Assembly (NCBI GenBank): GCA_934255545.1
Contig: CAKQOE010000002.1
Location: 1 to 64,000 of the forward strand
Length of the DNA stretch: 64,000 nucleotides
Direction of reading: 5' to 3'
Origin: an uncultured Clostridia bacterium
GTDB taxonomy: Bacteria; Bacillota; Clostridia; Peptostreptococcales; Anaerovoracaceae
Below the pieces are notes generated by a model. The model had not been told where the DNA came from and did not search any database. It saw only the letters and a program-made list of their open reading frames with translations. Of the stretch, positions 18,184-26,615 are shown piece after piece. Both the position numbers and the translations under genes were made by a program. The stretch's first letter is position 1. The number at the start of each line of letters is the position of its first letter.

Positions 18184-18226
18184 TTGTGATATCTGCGCGT
18201 AAGCGCTGCTTATTGCCGTTTTGATC

Positions 18227-19006
18227 TTATTCGGCGTCGTTCTCCTGCAGGTGGACTGTATGCTTGTCAAATGAGAACGTGCTGAGGAACTGCCTTGCGC
18301 GTTCAGATGACGGGTTTGTGAAGAATGTCTCAGGGTCTGTTTCTTCTACGACCTTTCCGCCGTCGAGGAACATTATGCGGTCTGCGATGGCTCTGGCAAA
18401 CTGCATCTCATGCGTTACGATGACCATTGTGAGGCCCTGTTCAGCGAGTTCGAGCATAACGTCGAGTACCTCTCGTACCATTTCAGGGTCGAGCGCCGCG
18501 GTTACTTCGTCGAAGAGCATGACTTCAGGATGCATGCAGAGCGCGCGCACTATAGCGACTCTCTGCTTCTGACCGCCTGAGAGCTGGCGCGGGAACTGGT
18601 CTTTCTTTTCCCACAGACCTACACGTTTAAGGAGCTTTTCTGCTTCTGCTTCCGCTTCTGCCTTTGAGCGCTTCTGTACTTTTATAGGAGCAAGCGTTAT
18701 GTTGTCAAGTATCGTCTTGTGAGGGAAGAGATCGTAGCTTTGGAAGACCATGCCGATCTTCTGGCGCATGCGCGTCATGTTCTTTCCTGTAGACGTTATC
18801 GGCTCGCCGTCGAGGAGTATCTCGCCGCCGTTTATCTGCTCAAGACCGTTGAGACAGCGGAGCAGAGTGCTCTTTCCGCAGCCCGAAGGCCCGAGGACTA
18901 CTACTACCTCGCCGTGCTTTACTGAAAGGTCTATGCCGTTTAAAACTACGTCATCACCGAATTTTTTTATTATGCCTGTTGCTTTTAACTGTATATTGTC
19001 ATCCAT
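18227..19006 (-). CDS. amino acid ABC transporter ATPase
   Basis: ATPase of the second amino acid importer, 259 residues. Walker A is GPSGCGKST (about residues 39-47), Q-loop VFQSYDLFPH, signature LSGGQKQR, Walker B VMLFDEVTAALDPE and switch IVTHEMQFAR. The Walker B tail has V rather than the usual P after DE, which should be tolerated. A GGAGG lies 14 bases before the ATG. It starts nine bases after the end of the upstream permease. Confidence 0.92.
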   Translation of the reverse strand: MDDNIQLKATGIIKKFGDDVVLNGIDLSVKHGEVVVVLGPSGCGKSTLLRCLNGLEQINGGEILLDGEPITSTGKNMTRMRQKIGMVFQSYDLFPHKTILDNITLAPIKVQKRSKAEAEAEAEKLLKRVGLWEKKDQFPRQLSGGQKQRVAIVRALCMHPEVMLFDEVTAALDPEMVREVLDVMLELAEQGLTMVIVTHEMQFARAIADRIMFLDGGKVVEETDPETFFTNPSSERARQFLSTFSFDKHTVHLQENDAE

Positions 19007-19015
19007 GGGAACGTT

Positions 19016-19690
19016 TTACCTCCATTTTTCTTCAAGCTTCTTTGCTGCCATGGATATAGGCCAGCATATGAAGAAGTACATGAAGAATACTACTGCGTAG
19101 ATCCAGAGCGCTGCTGTCGGGTAATCGAAGCGGTTTGCGTCGATTATCTGCTGACCGACCTTCAGGACCTCGACTATGCCGATGAGCGCTATAAGGCTCG
19201 TTGTCTTTATCATACGTGTCGTCAGATTTATCGCGAGAGGCAGGAGCCTTCTGAGTGTCTGAGGCACGATGATCAGAACAAATGTCTGAAGTTTCGTCAT
19301 GCCGAGCGCTGTTGCACTGTCGTACTGGTGTTTAGGTATGCTTATGAGAGCTCCGCGCACGAGGTCGCCCATTTCTGCTGTGCCCCAGAGAGTGAATACT
19401 ATAACGGCGCTCAGCTCCGCTGAGAGATTGAGACCGAAAGCTCTTGTTACACCGAAGTACATAAGGAAGAGCAGTACCAGAGGCGGCATGATACGTATAA
19501 AGTCAAGATACACGCGGCTTATTACCTTCGCTACAGGGTTTTTAAGAGTCATGAACATGCCGAACAGCAGACCGAGTACTATGGAAAGCACTACTGATAT
19601 AAGGCTGATACGGACTGTGACCCAGAGCCCGGCGAGGAGCCGCAGGAAATTCGTTCCTTTGAATAATATGCTAATTCCCAAAGCCTGCAT
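19016..19690 (-). CDS. amino acid ABC transporter permease
   Basis: HisM/GlnP-family permease with about five helices. LDFIRIMPPLVLLFLMYFG replaces the more common RGTP motif. GDLVRGALISIPKHQYDSATALGMTKLQ is the ATPase-docking EAA loop. The ATG at 19690 is chosen because AAAGGAGG lies just upstream of it, inside the longer frame beginning at 19708. The start overlaps the end of the other permease by 20 bases, so the pair is probably co-translated as a heterodimer. Length is 225 residues. Confidence 0.88.
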   Translation of the reverse strand: MQALGISILFKGTNFLRLLAGLWVTVRISLISVVLSIVLGLLFGMFMTLKNPVAKVISRVYLDFIRIMPPLVLLFLMYFGVTRAFGLNLSAELSAVIVFTLWGTAEMGDLVRGALISIPKHQYDSATALGMTKLQTFVLIIVPQTLRRLLPLAINLTTRMIKTTSLIALIGIVEVLKVGQQIIDANRFDYPTAALWIYAVVFFMYFFICWPISMAAKKLEEKWR

Positions 19691-20333
19691 AGCGCATCCT
19701 CCTTTCAAGCAGCGTCGCGATGATAGATATCGGCAGAAGTATGAGCAGGTAAGCGATTACGAGCATGAACAGCGCTTCGCCTGTATCATAGTAAAGTCCG
19801 ATAAGATCCTTTGCAACGTACATCAGGTCAACTACAGCGATGGCGCTGACTACTGATGTTTCCTTGATCATAAAGATGATGTTTGCGCACAGGGCAGGCA
19901 CGGATGTTGCCAGAGCCTGCGGGAAAACTATGTAGCGCATAGTCTGCGCTCTGCTGAATCCGAGATTGGCTGCGGATTCGAGCTGAGGCTTTTCAACGGA
20001 GTCAAGTCCGCTTCGGAATGCCTCTGACATGTAGCTGCCTCCGAGGAAGATAAGGCCGATGATGGCGCACATCTCACCGGAAAGGCTGATCCCGATCTTT
20101 GGCAGACCGTAATAGATGAAGTAAAGCTGAACGAGCAGAGGAGTGTTTCTGCTGAGCTCTATGTAAACACCAACGATCCTCCGGATGACCGGTATTTTAA
20201 AATACTGCACCATACTGCAGAAAGCGCCGAGTATGAGCGAGAAAATAATGCCGAAGAAAGCTATCCTCAGCGTAAGTCCCGCAGCGCTCACGTACATATG
20301 GGCGTATTTTGAGATAAATCCCATATCAAACAA
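19671..20333 (-). CDS. amino acid ABC transporter permease
   Basis: First gene of the second amino acid operon, a HisM/GlnP-type permease with about five helices. ELSRNTPLLVQLYFIYYGLPKIG matches the family channel motif, and YMSEAFRSGLDSVEKPQLESAANLGFS is the EAA loop. A TTG at 20333 has a GGAGGG site seven bases upstream, while the first ATG (20324) is 16 bases from it, so the TTG start is preferred. Length is 220 residues. An inverted repeat in the promoter region suggests a dedicated repressor. Confidence 0.88.
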   Translation of the reverse strand: MFDMGFISKYAHMYVSAAGLTLRIAFFGIIFSLILGAFCSMVQYFKIPVIRRIVGVYIELSRNTPLLVQLYFIYYGLPKIGISLSGEMCAIIGLIFLGGSYMSEAFRSGLDSVEKPQLESAANLGFSRAQTMRYIVFPQALATSVPALCANIIFMIKETSVVSAIAVVDLMYVAKDLIGLYYDTGEALFMLVIAYLLILLPISIIATLLERRMRYAGFGN

Positions 20334-20381
20334 GTAAAATCCCTCCAGTTATATTATGATAATTCCGTACTGTGGGATAAT

Positions 20382-20408
20382 ATTATATAACCTATAGAAT
20401 TTATAGGT
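20382..20408 (-). promoter_or_regulatory. -10 box with overlapping inverted-repeat operator
   Basis: On the minus strand ACCTATAAATTCTATAGGT (20408-20390) is a seven-base inverted repeat, followed two bases later by TATAAT (20387-20382). The repeat occupies the spacer of the probable promoter of the permease operon, a position expected for a repressor. I cannot name the regulator. Confidence 0.5.
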
Positions 20409-20660
20409 ATATTATCACCACAACCGTTTGCGTGTCAACAACAGTTTGAAAACGGCATAAAACGCGACGTTTTCTGCTCTGCGGGCGGACCGCAGAAAAT
20501 CAGCATCACAGCCGCATCAAAACTGTAACGACCGCCATCCGGCAGCCATTTATGCACAACTTCTATTATACAAATTTTCATTAGATGCTACAATAGATTA
20601 ATGGAAAGTTTTCAGAAAGGGTGTGGGAGTGCGCAACAGTCAGCAATGCTGCCTTCCTGC

Positions 20661-20732
20661 GTCCGCAATGCGGACTACGCTGTCGCATTTTATAATGCAG
20701 CTAAAGCTGCGTAAAATGCGCGCCGGGCGCGC
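20661..20732. repeat. cluster of three short hairpins upstream of the CorA gene
   Basis: GTCCGC-AAT-GCGGAC (20661-20675), then CGCATTTTA pairing with TAAAATGCG around an inner GCAGCT-AA-AGCTGC stem, then GCGCGC-CGG-GCGCGC (20718-20732). Apart from these and the promoter at 20382, the 487-base gap 20334-20820 shows no coding potential. Confidence 0.6.
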
Positions 20733-20829
20733 GTATGGTATCTGCGGCATTATTGCAAATTATGTTATACATGACAGCGTAACATGGTAAAATATCCGTA
20801 TCGATCGATAGACGGAAGGGATGCATGAG

Positions 20830-21810
20830 ATGAATAAAAAAACGGATGACCGTGCTGAGGGCAGCAGGAACGGTGATGAAGGGACTGCCATAAATAAACC
20901 GCATATATCAGACAGAGAGGCCATTGGAAAGCGCGGCGCGGTAATGAAACGCGTAAGGGTCATGAGCATGGCGGATTTTAAAAAGGAATATCCGAGGATA
21001 GCGCACAGGAGCTTTCAGAATGCCGGCATGGCCAGCGGAGGATTTTGCCACGCTGACCGTCTGAGCAAGGCTGTGGCGGGGACGTTCGCTATGCCGCCGA
21101 AGGAGGATCCGTCAGCTGAAAAGGATGTATTTGCATATTGTCTGACTGATAAGGGGCTTATATTCATCGATGATGGCGATTATGTTCACAGCGTGCTGAA
21201 GCGTATGGAAGACTATCAGACCGCTGAGGATATAACGCCGTATTCTGATTTTTTTGATTTTGCAAATTACCTTATAAAAGAGGACGTTATATATCTGCAA
21301 AGATATGAGGAAAATCTTACCAGATTGGAAGAATCGTTATTAGGCGATACTATGTCTTCTGATGATTTTGACAGGAAAATATTATCGGTCAGAAGAGATC
21401 TTGCTGCACTTAGCGCGTATTATGAACAGCTTTCAGACCTCGGTGAAACGCTGCGGCAGGATGCCGCGGAACGTGGGCTTGCGAGGGAGAGCTTGTTATT
21501 CGATCTTTATTCGGATCGCGCCGGGAGGCTGTATTCTATGGTACAGATGCTGAAGGAATATTCGCTGCAGCTGCGTGAGATGCACCAGACGCGCGTTGAC
21601 GCGCGCCAGAACGAGATCATGACTATACTGACTATAGTTACGACTGTATTTATGCCGCTTACTCTGATAACAGGCTGGTATGGAATGAATTTCCAGCATA
21701 TGCCGGAGCTGGCGACGCGCTTCGGATATCCTGTGATATGTATTGTGTGCGTTTTGATCATTGCTGTCGAGATATGGATATTCAGAAAGAAAAAATGGTT
21801 TAGAAAATGA
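20830..21810 (+). CDS. CorA-family divalent cation transporter
   Basis: Magnesium or other divalent metal channel. A soluble alpha/beta N-terminal region and long helices (residues about 150-260) precede two C-terminal membrane helices. The diagnostic YGMNF motif ends the first helix (TGWYGMNFQHMPEL), and a basic tail RKKKWFRK follows the second. Length is 326 residues. An ATG at 20821 is also possible, but GGAAGGG directly abuts it and is better spaced for 20830. The next gene overlaps its stop (ATGA), so the two are co-transcribed. Confidence 0.88.
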   Translation: MNKKTDDRAEGSRNGDEGTAINKPHISDREAIGKRGAVMKRVRVMSMADFKKEYPRIAHRSFQNAGMASGGFCHADRLSKAVAGTFAMPPKEDPSAEKDVFAYCLTDKGLIFIDDGDYVHSVLKRMEDYQTAEDITPYSDFFDFANYLIKEDVIYLQRYEENLTRLEESLLGDTMSSDDFDRKILSVRRDLAALSAYYEQLSDLGETLRQDAAERGLARESLLFDLYSDRAGRLYSMVQMLKEYSLQLREMHQTRVDARQNEIMTILTIVTTVFMPLTLITGWYGMNFQHMPELATRFGYPVICIVCVLIIAVEIWIFRKKKWFRK

Positions 21811-22565
21811 TGGAAACGGTGTTAAATGCGATGAAAAGCTGCGTGCTGTGCCGCGGGATGAGCGATGAAGAGGTACGCGCCTTCTGTGAGCACGGTATGG
21901 CAGCGGGGACGCTGCGGCTCAGGAGCATTAATAAGGACGAATATATATTTCACGAGGGAGCATCGCCCCGGGCGATGTATATACTTGTCAGCGGCCGCAT
22001 AGGGATATCGCGCGTAACGATGTCGGGGCGCAGTATACTTGTCGAGGAGATAGCGGAGTGCGGCGATGTTTTCGGAGAGGTCTATCTGTTTCTCGGGATG
22101 CCTTACAAAATATGTACGCAGGCGATCGAGGATTCTGAGATCATCGTGATGTCGGGCGAGATGTTTTCCGGATCATCAGGATCGGGCGCAGCGTCGGATG
22201 ACAGTGGAGGAGAAGCTGATGCACAGAATTGGCGAAGCGGCGCGATAGGATCTACGGCTGACTATATAATGGTAAGAAATATGCTGTCGCTACTTTCGCA
22301 GAAGGCTTATATGCTGAGCAGCAGGATACAGGTGTTGGCGAGCCCGAGCATCAGAGAAAAGGCTGCGAGATTTATACTCGAGAGAGAGATGGAGGACGGA
22401 AGCGCAGGTATCGGTATGAGCCGCGAGGCTATGGCTGACTACATGGGCGTGACGCGCCCGTCGCTCTCGCGCGAGCTTGGTCGTATGCAGGCTGAGGGGC
22501 TGATACGGATCGATGGCAGGCGTATCGTCGTTACAGACCAGGAAGGCCTTGAGATGTATCTGTAA
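21807..22565 (+). CDS. Crp/Fnr-family transcription regulator
   Basis: The N-terminal cyclic-nucleotide-binding-fold sensor domain (about residues 12-115, INKDEYIFHEGASPRAMYILVSGRIGIS) is joined through a long helix to a winged helix-turn-helix. MSREAMADYMGVTRPSLSRELGRMQAEGLI (about residues 200-230) is the recognition motif. A Ser/Gly/Asp insert (SSGSGAASDDSGGEAD) interrupts the sensor region. No Fnr-type Cys cluster is present. A convergent ferredoxin gene with a GTAAC-type palindrome upstream suggests an HcpR-like nitrosative or redox stress regulator, but this is inference. Confidence 0.85.
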   Translation: MMETVLNAMKSCVLCRGMSDEEVRAFCEHGMAAGTLRLRSINKDEYIFHEGASPRAMYILVSGRIGISRVTMSGRSILVEEIAECGDVFGEVYLFLGMPYKICTQAIEDSEIIVMSGEMFSGSSGSGAASDDSGGEADAQNWRSGAIGSTADYIMVRNMLSLLSQKAYMLSSRIQVLASPSIREKAARFILEREMEDGSAGIGMSREAMADYMGVTRPSLSRELGRMQAEGLIRIDGRRIVVTDQEGLEMYL

Positions 22566-22610
22566 TTGTCTTTGATTATCGAAAACGTGGAAAAACATGA
22601 AAATCTGAAA

Positions 22611-22648
22611 ATCGGACCTGTCGCGCGGGCGAGCAGATCCGATTTTTT
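22611..22648 (+). terminator. rho-independent terminator after the Crp/Fnr gene
   Basis: ATCGGACCTG pairs with CAGATCCGAT (one mismatch) with an inner TCGC-GCGG-GCGA stem, and a T run follows. Confidence 0.8.
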
Positions 22649-22779
22649 ATGTTGCGTTATTGGCTGCCTTTGAAGCTGCGTATGCAAATATAGCATTGAT
22701 CTCAGAGGACTTTCGAAAAATGAAAAAATTTACGATTTCGAAAGCGGAGATAGTATGGACGGCTGAACGATGGCGTTGT

Positions 22780-23592
22780 TTAGTCTAAAAGCCTGCCGTC
22801 GCAGGAGATGACTTTCACCTGCCACGGGATCATCTTGCCGCTGTTTTTGAGGGCTGTGACGAGCGCGTTCTGCAGGCCGCCGCAGCATGGGACTTCCATG
22901 CGGGCGAGAGTGATCTCCTTTATATCGTTCTGCTTTATGATCTCTGTGAGCTTTTCTGAGTAATCTACAAAGTCGAGCTTAGGGCAGCCTACGAGCGTTA
23001 CGCGGTCCTTCATGAACTCGTTGTGGAAGTTGCCGTATGAGAATGCTGTGCAGTCTGCTGCGATAAGGAGCTTTGCGTTGTGGAAGTACGGCGCTGTTAC
23101 AGGAACGAGCTGTATCTGGCACGGCCACTGCTGAAGCTGGCTCTGCGGCGCGTATGAGGCTGCGTCGGCAGCTGATGTTCCTGATGCTGACGATGCAGGC
23201 TGTGAAGTCGCATCTGCGTGGCGGTCAAACATCCTTGACATGCTGCCCGGGCACATATGCGGTGTTTCAGGTGCATCGTTTTCTGAGTCGGCGCATGATG
23301 ATGCCGCAGGTGCAGGGGCGCCGAACGCCTTTACCGCTGCGGCAGCGGCCTTTTTAGCAGCCATTCTTACGGCTACGGCCTCTTCATCGTAGTCAGCCGC
23401 CTCGCGTTCTATTATCTCTATAGCGTCAGCCGGACATGCCGGAAGGCAGTCTCCGAGCCCGTCGCAGTAATCGTCCTTTATAAGCCTTGCAACTCCGTCT
23501 ATCATCGCGATAGCGCCCTCGTGGCATGCCTCAGCGCAGGCACCGCAGCCGTTACATTTTTCCTCATGGATATGAACTATTTTTCTGATCAT
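22780..23592 (-). CDS. dicluster ferredoxin-type protein with C-terminal domain
   Basis: Electron carrier. The first 75 residues form a 2[4Fe-4S] ferredoxin with CNGCGACAEACHEGAI, then a degenerate second motif CDGLGDCLPACPADAI. An Ala/Ser-rich linker follows (about residues 90-150), then a C-terminal domain of roughly 110 residues with isolated Cys (LLIAADCTAFSYGNFH, VGCPKLDF, EVPCCGGLQNAL). This architecture is common near hybrid-cluster protein and Crp-type regulators in Clostridia. The frame is open to 23634, but ATG 23592 follows GGAGGT. It is convergent with the Crp/Fnr gene. Confidence 0.85.
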   Translation of the reverse strand: MIRKIVHIHEEKCNGCGACAEACHEGAIAMIDGVARLIKDDYCDGLGDCLPACPADAIEIIEREAADYDEEAVAVRMAAKKAAAAAVKAFGAPAPAASSCADSENDAPETPHMCPGSMSRMFDRHADATSQPASSASGTSAADAASYAPQSQLQQWPCQIQLVPVTAPYFHNAKLLIAADCTAFSYGNFHNEFMKDRVTLVGCPKLDFVDYSEKLTEIIKQNDIKEITLARMEVPCCGGLQNALVTALKNSGKMIPWQVKVISCDGRLLD

Positions 23593-23654
23593 TTTATATG
23601 ACCTCCGTATTTTCTGATATTTTATCGCGCTCATGCGCTTTATGTTATGTCAGT

Positions 23655-23700
23655 AATATAAATGATTTTAAATAAAAAATCCGTAACATATGTTACGGAT
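23655..23700 (-). promoter_or_regulatory. palindromic operator and -10 box for the ferredoxin gene
   Basis: A 22-base perfect palindrome with core CGTAACATATGTTACG (23679-23700) lies upstream of TATATT on the minus strand (23660-23655). The predicted start of transcription is near 23648, so the palindrome centre is about 41-42 bases upstream, where Crp/Fnr activators bind. The palindrome is followed by a T-rich stretch on the minus strand, so it could instead be the terminator of the ferritin transcript. Confidence 0.5.
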
Positions 23701-23722
23701 CTGAAAATATCAGTTTTAAAAA

Positions 23723-24040
23723 GTATACTTTATTGTAACTACGGGGACGCTGATGCCGGCGACTGATATACGGAACGCTCCGCGTCGCAGAATGGGATGC
23801 TTCTAACAGATTATTTTGAAGCAGTTTTTGTCAAAAATAACTCGCGGCAGGGAATGAATTTTCTGCGAAAATTCAACCATTTTATGCGCTTCCGCGCGTT
23901 CCGCTCAGACATATTTTTGACGTTGCGGCTGCTTCAAAATAATCTGGAAGCATATCCATTCTGCTCCGAGCTCCGCTTATCCGTATATCAGCCACCAGCA
24001 TCAGCAATTTCACAATAATAGAAGTTACAAAAACGTATAC
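23723..24040. repeat. MITE-like element, complete copy 2
   Basis: A 318-base element bounded by GTATACTTTATTGTAAC (23723-23739) and the inverted GTTACAAAAACGTATAC (24024-24040). Internally, AGATTATTTTGAAGCAG and its exact reverse complement form a large hairpin. There is no open frame of note and no transposase. Related copies are at 1-145 and, inverted, 28561-28879. It lies between the ferritin stop and the ferredoxin operator. Confidence 0.8.
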
Positions 24041-24048
24041 ATTCCTGC

Positions 24049-24561
24049 TTACAGAACAAGCGAAGGCGCAGTATAAACTCTTGCTGCCATTTCCTGGTCG
24101 AGCAGGTAGAGGCTGCGCGGGTCTTCACCGTAGAGCTCCATCTTTGTGATGAGATCCTGTGCGTTTGTTTCTTCTTCGCCCTGTTCCTTTACGAACCAGT
24201 CGAGGAACTGCATAGTTCTGAAATCCTTTATATCATAAGCAGCGCCGTAAACGTTGTGGATAAGGCTCGTAACATACTCTTCATGCTCAAGGCCGAACTT
24301 GAGTACGTCCATGCTTGTCTTAGGCTCCTTGTCAGGCTTGTCGATAGCCTCAAAAGTCACCTTGCAGCCGTTGTTCTGCAGGTACTGCATGAACAGCATA
24401 GCGTGGTCTCTTTCCTCCTGAGCCTGGATATTGTACCAGTTCGCAAAGCCTGAAAGACCGTGCTCCGCAAAGTAATTAGAGAATGAAAGATAAAGATAAG
24501 CTGAGTAAAATTCCTTATTGATCTGATCGTTGAGCAGTTCTGCTACTTTTGCATTTAACAT
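24049..24561 (-). CDS. non-heme ferritin
   Basis: Iron-storage four-helix protein of 170 residues. The ferroxidase-centre ligands are visible: Glu in QINKEFYSAY, the EERDH motif in IQAQEERDHAML, and Glu/Gln in FVKEQGEEETNA. It is a bacterial ferritin (FtnA-like) rather than a bacterioferritin, since no heme-binding Met is evident. It is a single gene whose stop lies nine bases from a MITE-like element. An AAAGGAGAT site precedes the ATG. A TTGTTT-16-TAAAAT promoter is at 24652-24625. Confidence 0.95.
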   Translation of the reverse strand: MLNAKVAELLNDQINKEFYSAYLYLSFSNYFAEHGLSGFANWYNIQAQEERDHAMLFMQYLQNNGCKVTFEAIDKPDKEPKTSMDVLKFGLEHEEYVTSLIHNVYGAAYDIKDFRTMQFLDWFVKEQGEEETNAQDLITKMELYGEDPRSLYLLDQEMAARVYTAPSLVL

Positions 24562-24624
24562 TTTATATATCTCCTTTCAAAAGTTCATACCTCTGTCAGC
24601 CGGCGAAGCCGACCGCTAATACTG

Positions 24625-24652
24625 ATTTTAACACCTCAATATGAAAAAACAA
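24625..24652 (-). promoter_or_regulatory. probable sigma-A promoter of the ferritin gene
   Basis: On the minus strand TTGTTT (24652-24647), a 16-base spacer and TAAAAT (24630-24625). A small GGC/GCC hairpin follows in the leader. Confidence 0.5.
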
Positions 24653-24716
24653 GCTCATGTATACAGAAAACATACAAATAATGAGTATTAAAAATAAACG
24701 AATACTTTAAAAACAG

Positions 24717-24733
24717 CAGCTGCCCGGCAGCTG
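24717..24733. repeat. CAGCTGC-CCG-GCAGCTG hairpin
   Basis: Perfect seven-base stem with a CCG loop in the divergent gap between ferritin and the acyl-CoA dehydrogenase gene. Confidence 0.6.
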
Positions 24734-24784
24734 AGCAGTAATATCGCATGAATAAAATTTTTAATTAGTTAATATGCACAACAA

Positions 24785-24813
24785 TTGACGTCACACATAT
24801 AAAAATATATAAT
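24785..24813 (+). promoter_or_regulatory. sigma-A promoter of the acyl-CoA dehydrogenase gene
   Basis: TTGACG (24785-24790), a 17-base spacer and TATAAT (24808-24813). The leader to 24993 is about 170 bases and contains several GC-rich palindromes. Confidence 0.75.
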
Positions 24814-24914
24814 ATGAATGATGTATGATGTTTAACGCAGCGCCGGCGCCGCATAAAAGAAACGCGCGCTTAGTACATAAAGGCGCGCCATACCGGGCAG
24901 CGGAAGCTGCTGTA

Positions 24915-24930
24915 CCGCCGGTGACGGCGG
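24915..24930 (+). repeat. CCGCCG-GTGA-CGGCGG hairpin
   Basis: Perfect six-base stem with a GTGA (GNRA) loop in the leader of the acyl-CoA dehydrogenase mRNA. Confidence 0.6.
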
Positions 24931-24992
24931 CATCGTCGTCGGATATTTATTGGAAGATCAGAAATATATTAAAATGAAAGGAGTTACCCGTT

Positions 24993-26522
24993 ATGAAACC
25001 ATTCCCATGGTGGACAGATGAACAGAAAGCTTTCCAGAAGGAAGTGCATGAATACGCGAAGACTATAGCGGCGAGAGACGAGATAACGCGCTGGACGCGC
25101 GAGTTTCCGACTGAGATATTTGAGGAGATAGGCAGAAAGGGCTATATCGGCGCAGCCATCCCAAAGGAATACGGCGGACTCGGACTCGGAGCTACAGGCT
25201 CATGCATACTGGCTGACGAGCTCAACGCGCGCATGCCGGGCGTGGGCAGGATCGTTATCGGAAATATGAACGGCGGACTGCGCCAGATCATAGAATACGG
25301 TACGGAAGAACAGAAAAGCAGATTCCTGTCTGAGATCGCTTCAGGCGAGACGGGCGCTGTCGTAATAACAGAAATGACTGCGGGCACAGACGCTTCAGGC
25401 GTGAGCGTAACGGCCAGAAAAGAAGGCGATCACTATGTTCTCAACGGAAAGAAGCGCTTTATCGTAGGCGCCGGCGCTGCGGAGCGTTATTTCGTATACG
25501 CGAGGACGAGCGACGATCCGGCTGACATAAAAAAGCGCAGACATATAACCGCTTTCATCGTAAAACGCGGAACTCCGGGATTTTCAACTGAAAAAATAAA
25601 CGAGATACTCGGTTTCCAGAATATACAGAACGGTTCGCTTGACTTTGACAACGTTATCGTTCCTGAAGCTGACCGCATAGGCGCAGAGGGAGAGGGCTGG
25701 AAGATCATGATGGCCGGACTCAATTTTGAGCGCACAAACATAGCCGCAGGTACTGTAGGCTGGATGCGCCTGTTGCTCAATAACTGCGTGCCTTACTCAC
25801 AGCGCCGCGTCCAGTTCGGCAAGAAAACGGCAGACATGCCGCAGAACCAGGACAAGGTCGCAGACATAGTGATGCGCCTCAACTTCCTGAGAAATTCGGT
25901 TTACTACACTGCATGGCAGTGGGACCGCGGCGAGGATATTACGATAGAAGCAAGCTCCATAAAGGCTATGGGCGTTGAGATGTGCCTTGAGTCAGCAAAG
26001 CAGGCGACTCAGATCATGGGCGGCGACGGCGTGAACCGCTTCTATCCTGTACAGAATATTTTTGAAGTAGCAAAGACAGAGCACGTTGCCGGCGGAACAG
26101 TCGAAGCGTGCCGCATGACGGTGTACCGCTCAGCACTCAAGCTCATGAAGGAAGATATAGAGATGCAGCGCCGCGTCATAGACGAAGAGTCGGGCGTTCC
26201 TGTGCCTGTATTTGATGACGTTGCAGAAAAGCTCGATCCGACAGCTGAAAACATCCTGAAAGTCCTTGCAGAGGATTACAGAGCAAATCCGGGCCTCCAT
26301 ATGACGATGGACGACCTGCGCTGGTACATAGACGACAGTGCAGCAGATATGCAGGGACCGCTTGAAGAGCTTGAAAAGGACGGCCTCATAATGACGCTGC
26401 GCAATAAAAAAACCGGCGAGATAGAGCTTGCAAAGGCAAATTACGACGGTCTGAAAAAAGCAAATCCAAAGGAGCATTACCGCTGGTTCCCTGACTGGGT
26501 CAGCGATGACAGAAGGTTCTGA
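24993..26522 (+). CDS. acyl-CoA dehydrogenase with C-terminal extension
   Basis: FAD enzyme that introduces an alpha-beta double bond in an acyl-CoA. The first 380 or so residues form the standard fold, with VVITEMTAGTDASG and the FAD/substrate region YSQRRVQFGKKTADMPQNQDKVAD. At the place where most family members have the catalytic YEGT glutamate there is AGGT (residues 366-369). Glu246 in LNFERTN matches the alternative catalytic glutamate of isovaleryl- and long-chain-type enzymes. About 110 further residues at the C-terminus, ending in WFPDWVSDDRRF, resemble a winged-helix-like module. No etfAB genes are adjacent. A strong AAAGGAGT site precedes the start. Confidence 0.88.
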   Translation: MKPFPWWTDEQKAFQKEVHEYAKTIAARDEITRWTREFPTEIFEEIGRKGYIGAAIPKEYGGLGLGATGSCILADELNARMPGVGRIVIGNMNGGLRQIIEYGTEEQKSRFLSEIASGETGAVVITEMTAGTDASGVSVTARKEGDHYVLNGKKRFIVGAGAAERYFVYARTSDDPADIKKRRHITAFIVKRGTPGFSTEKINEILGFQNIQNGSLDFDNVIVPEADRIGAEGEGWKIMMAGLNFERTNIAAGTVGWMRLLLNNCVPYSQRRVQFGKKTADMPQNQDKVADIVMRLNFLRNSVYYTAWQWDRGEDITIEASSIKAMGVEMCLESAKQATQIMGGDGVNRFYPVQNIFEVAKTEHVAGGTVEACRMTVYRSALKLMKEDIEMQRRVIDEESGVPVPVFDDVAEKLDPTAENILKVLAEDYRANPGLHMTMDDLRWYIDDSAADMQGPLEELEKDGLIMTLRNKKTGEIELAKANYDGLKKANPKEHYRWFPDWVSDDRRF

Positions 26523-26581
26523 TAATTCCTTGATACAGCAATAAATAATCAGCAGATAAATAAAATACAATAGTACATCTG

Positions 26582-26597
26582 CGCGCGTCACCGCGCG
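26582..26597 (-). repeat. CGCGCG-TCAC-CGCGCG hairpin
   Basis: Perfect six-base stem; the loop is GTGA on the minus strand. It lies just before the terminator of the acyl-CoA dehydrogenase gene. Confidence 0.55.
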
Positions 26598-26615
26598 TGC
26601 AGGAGCAAAAACGAA

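Noticed and set aside
23723..24040. Insertion sequence
   Set aside because: It has terminal inverted repeats but no transposase frame, so it is described as MITE-like only.
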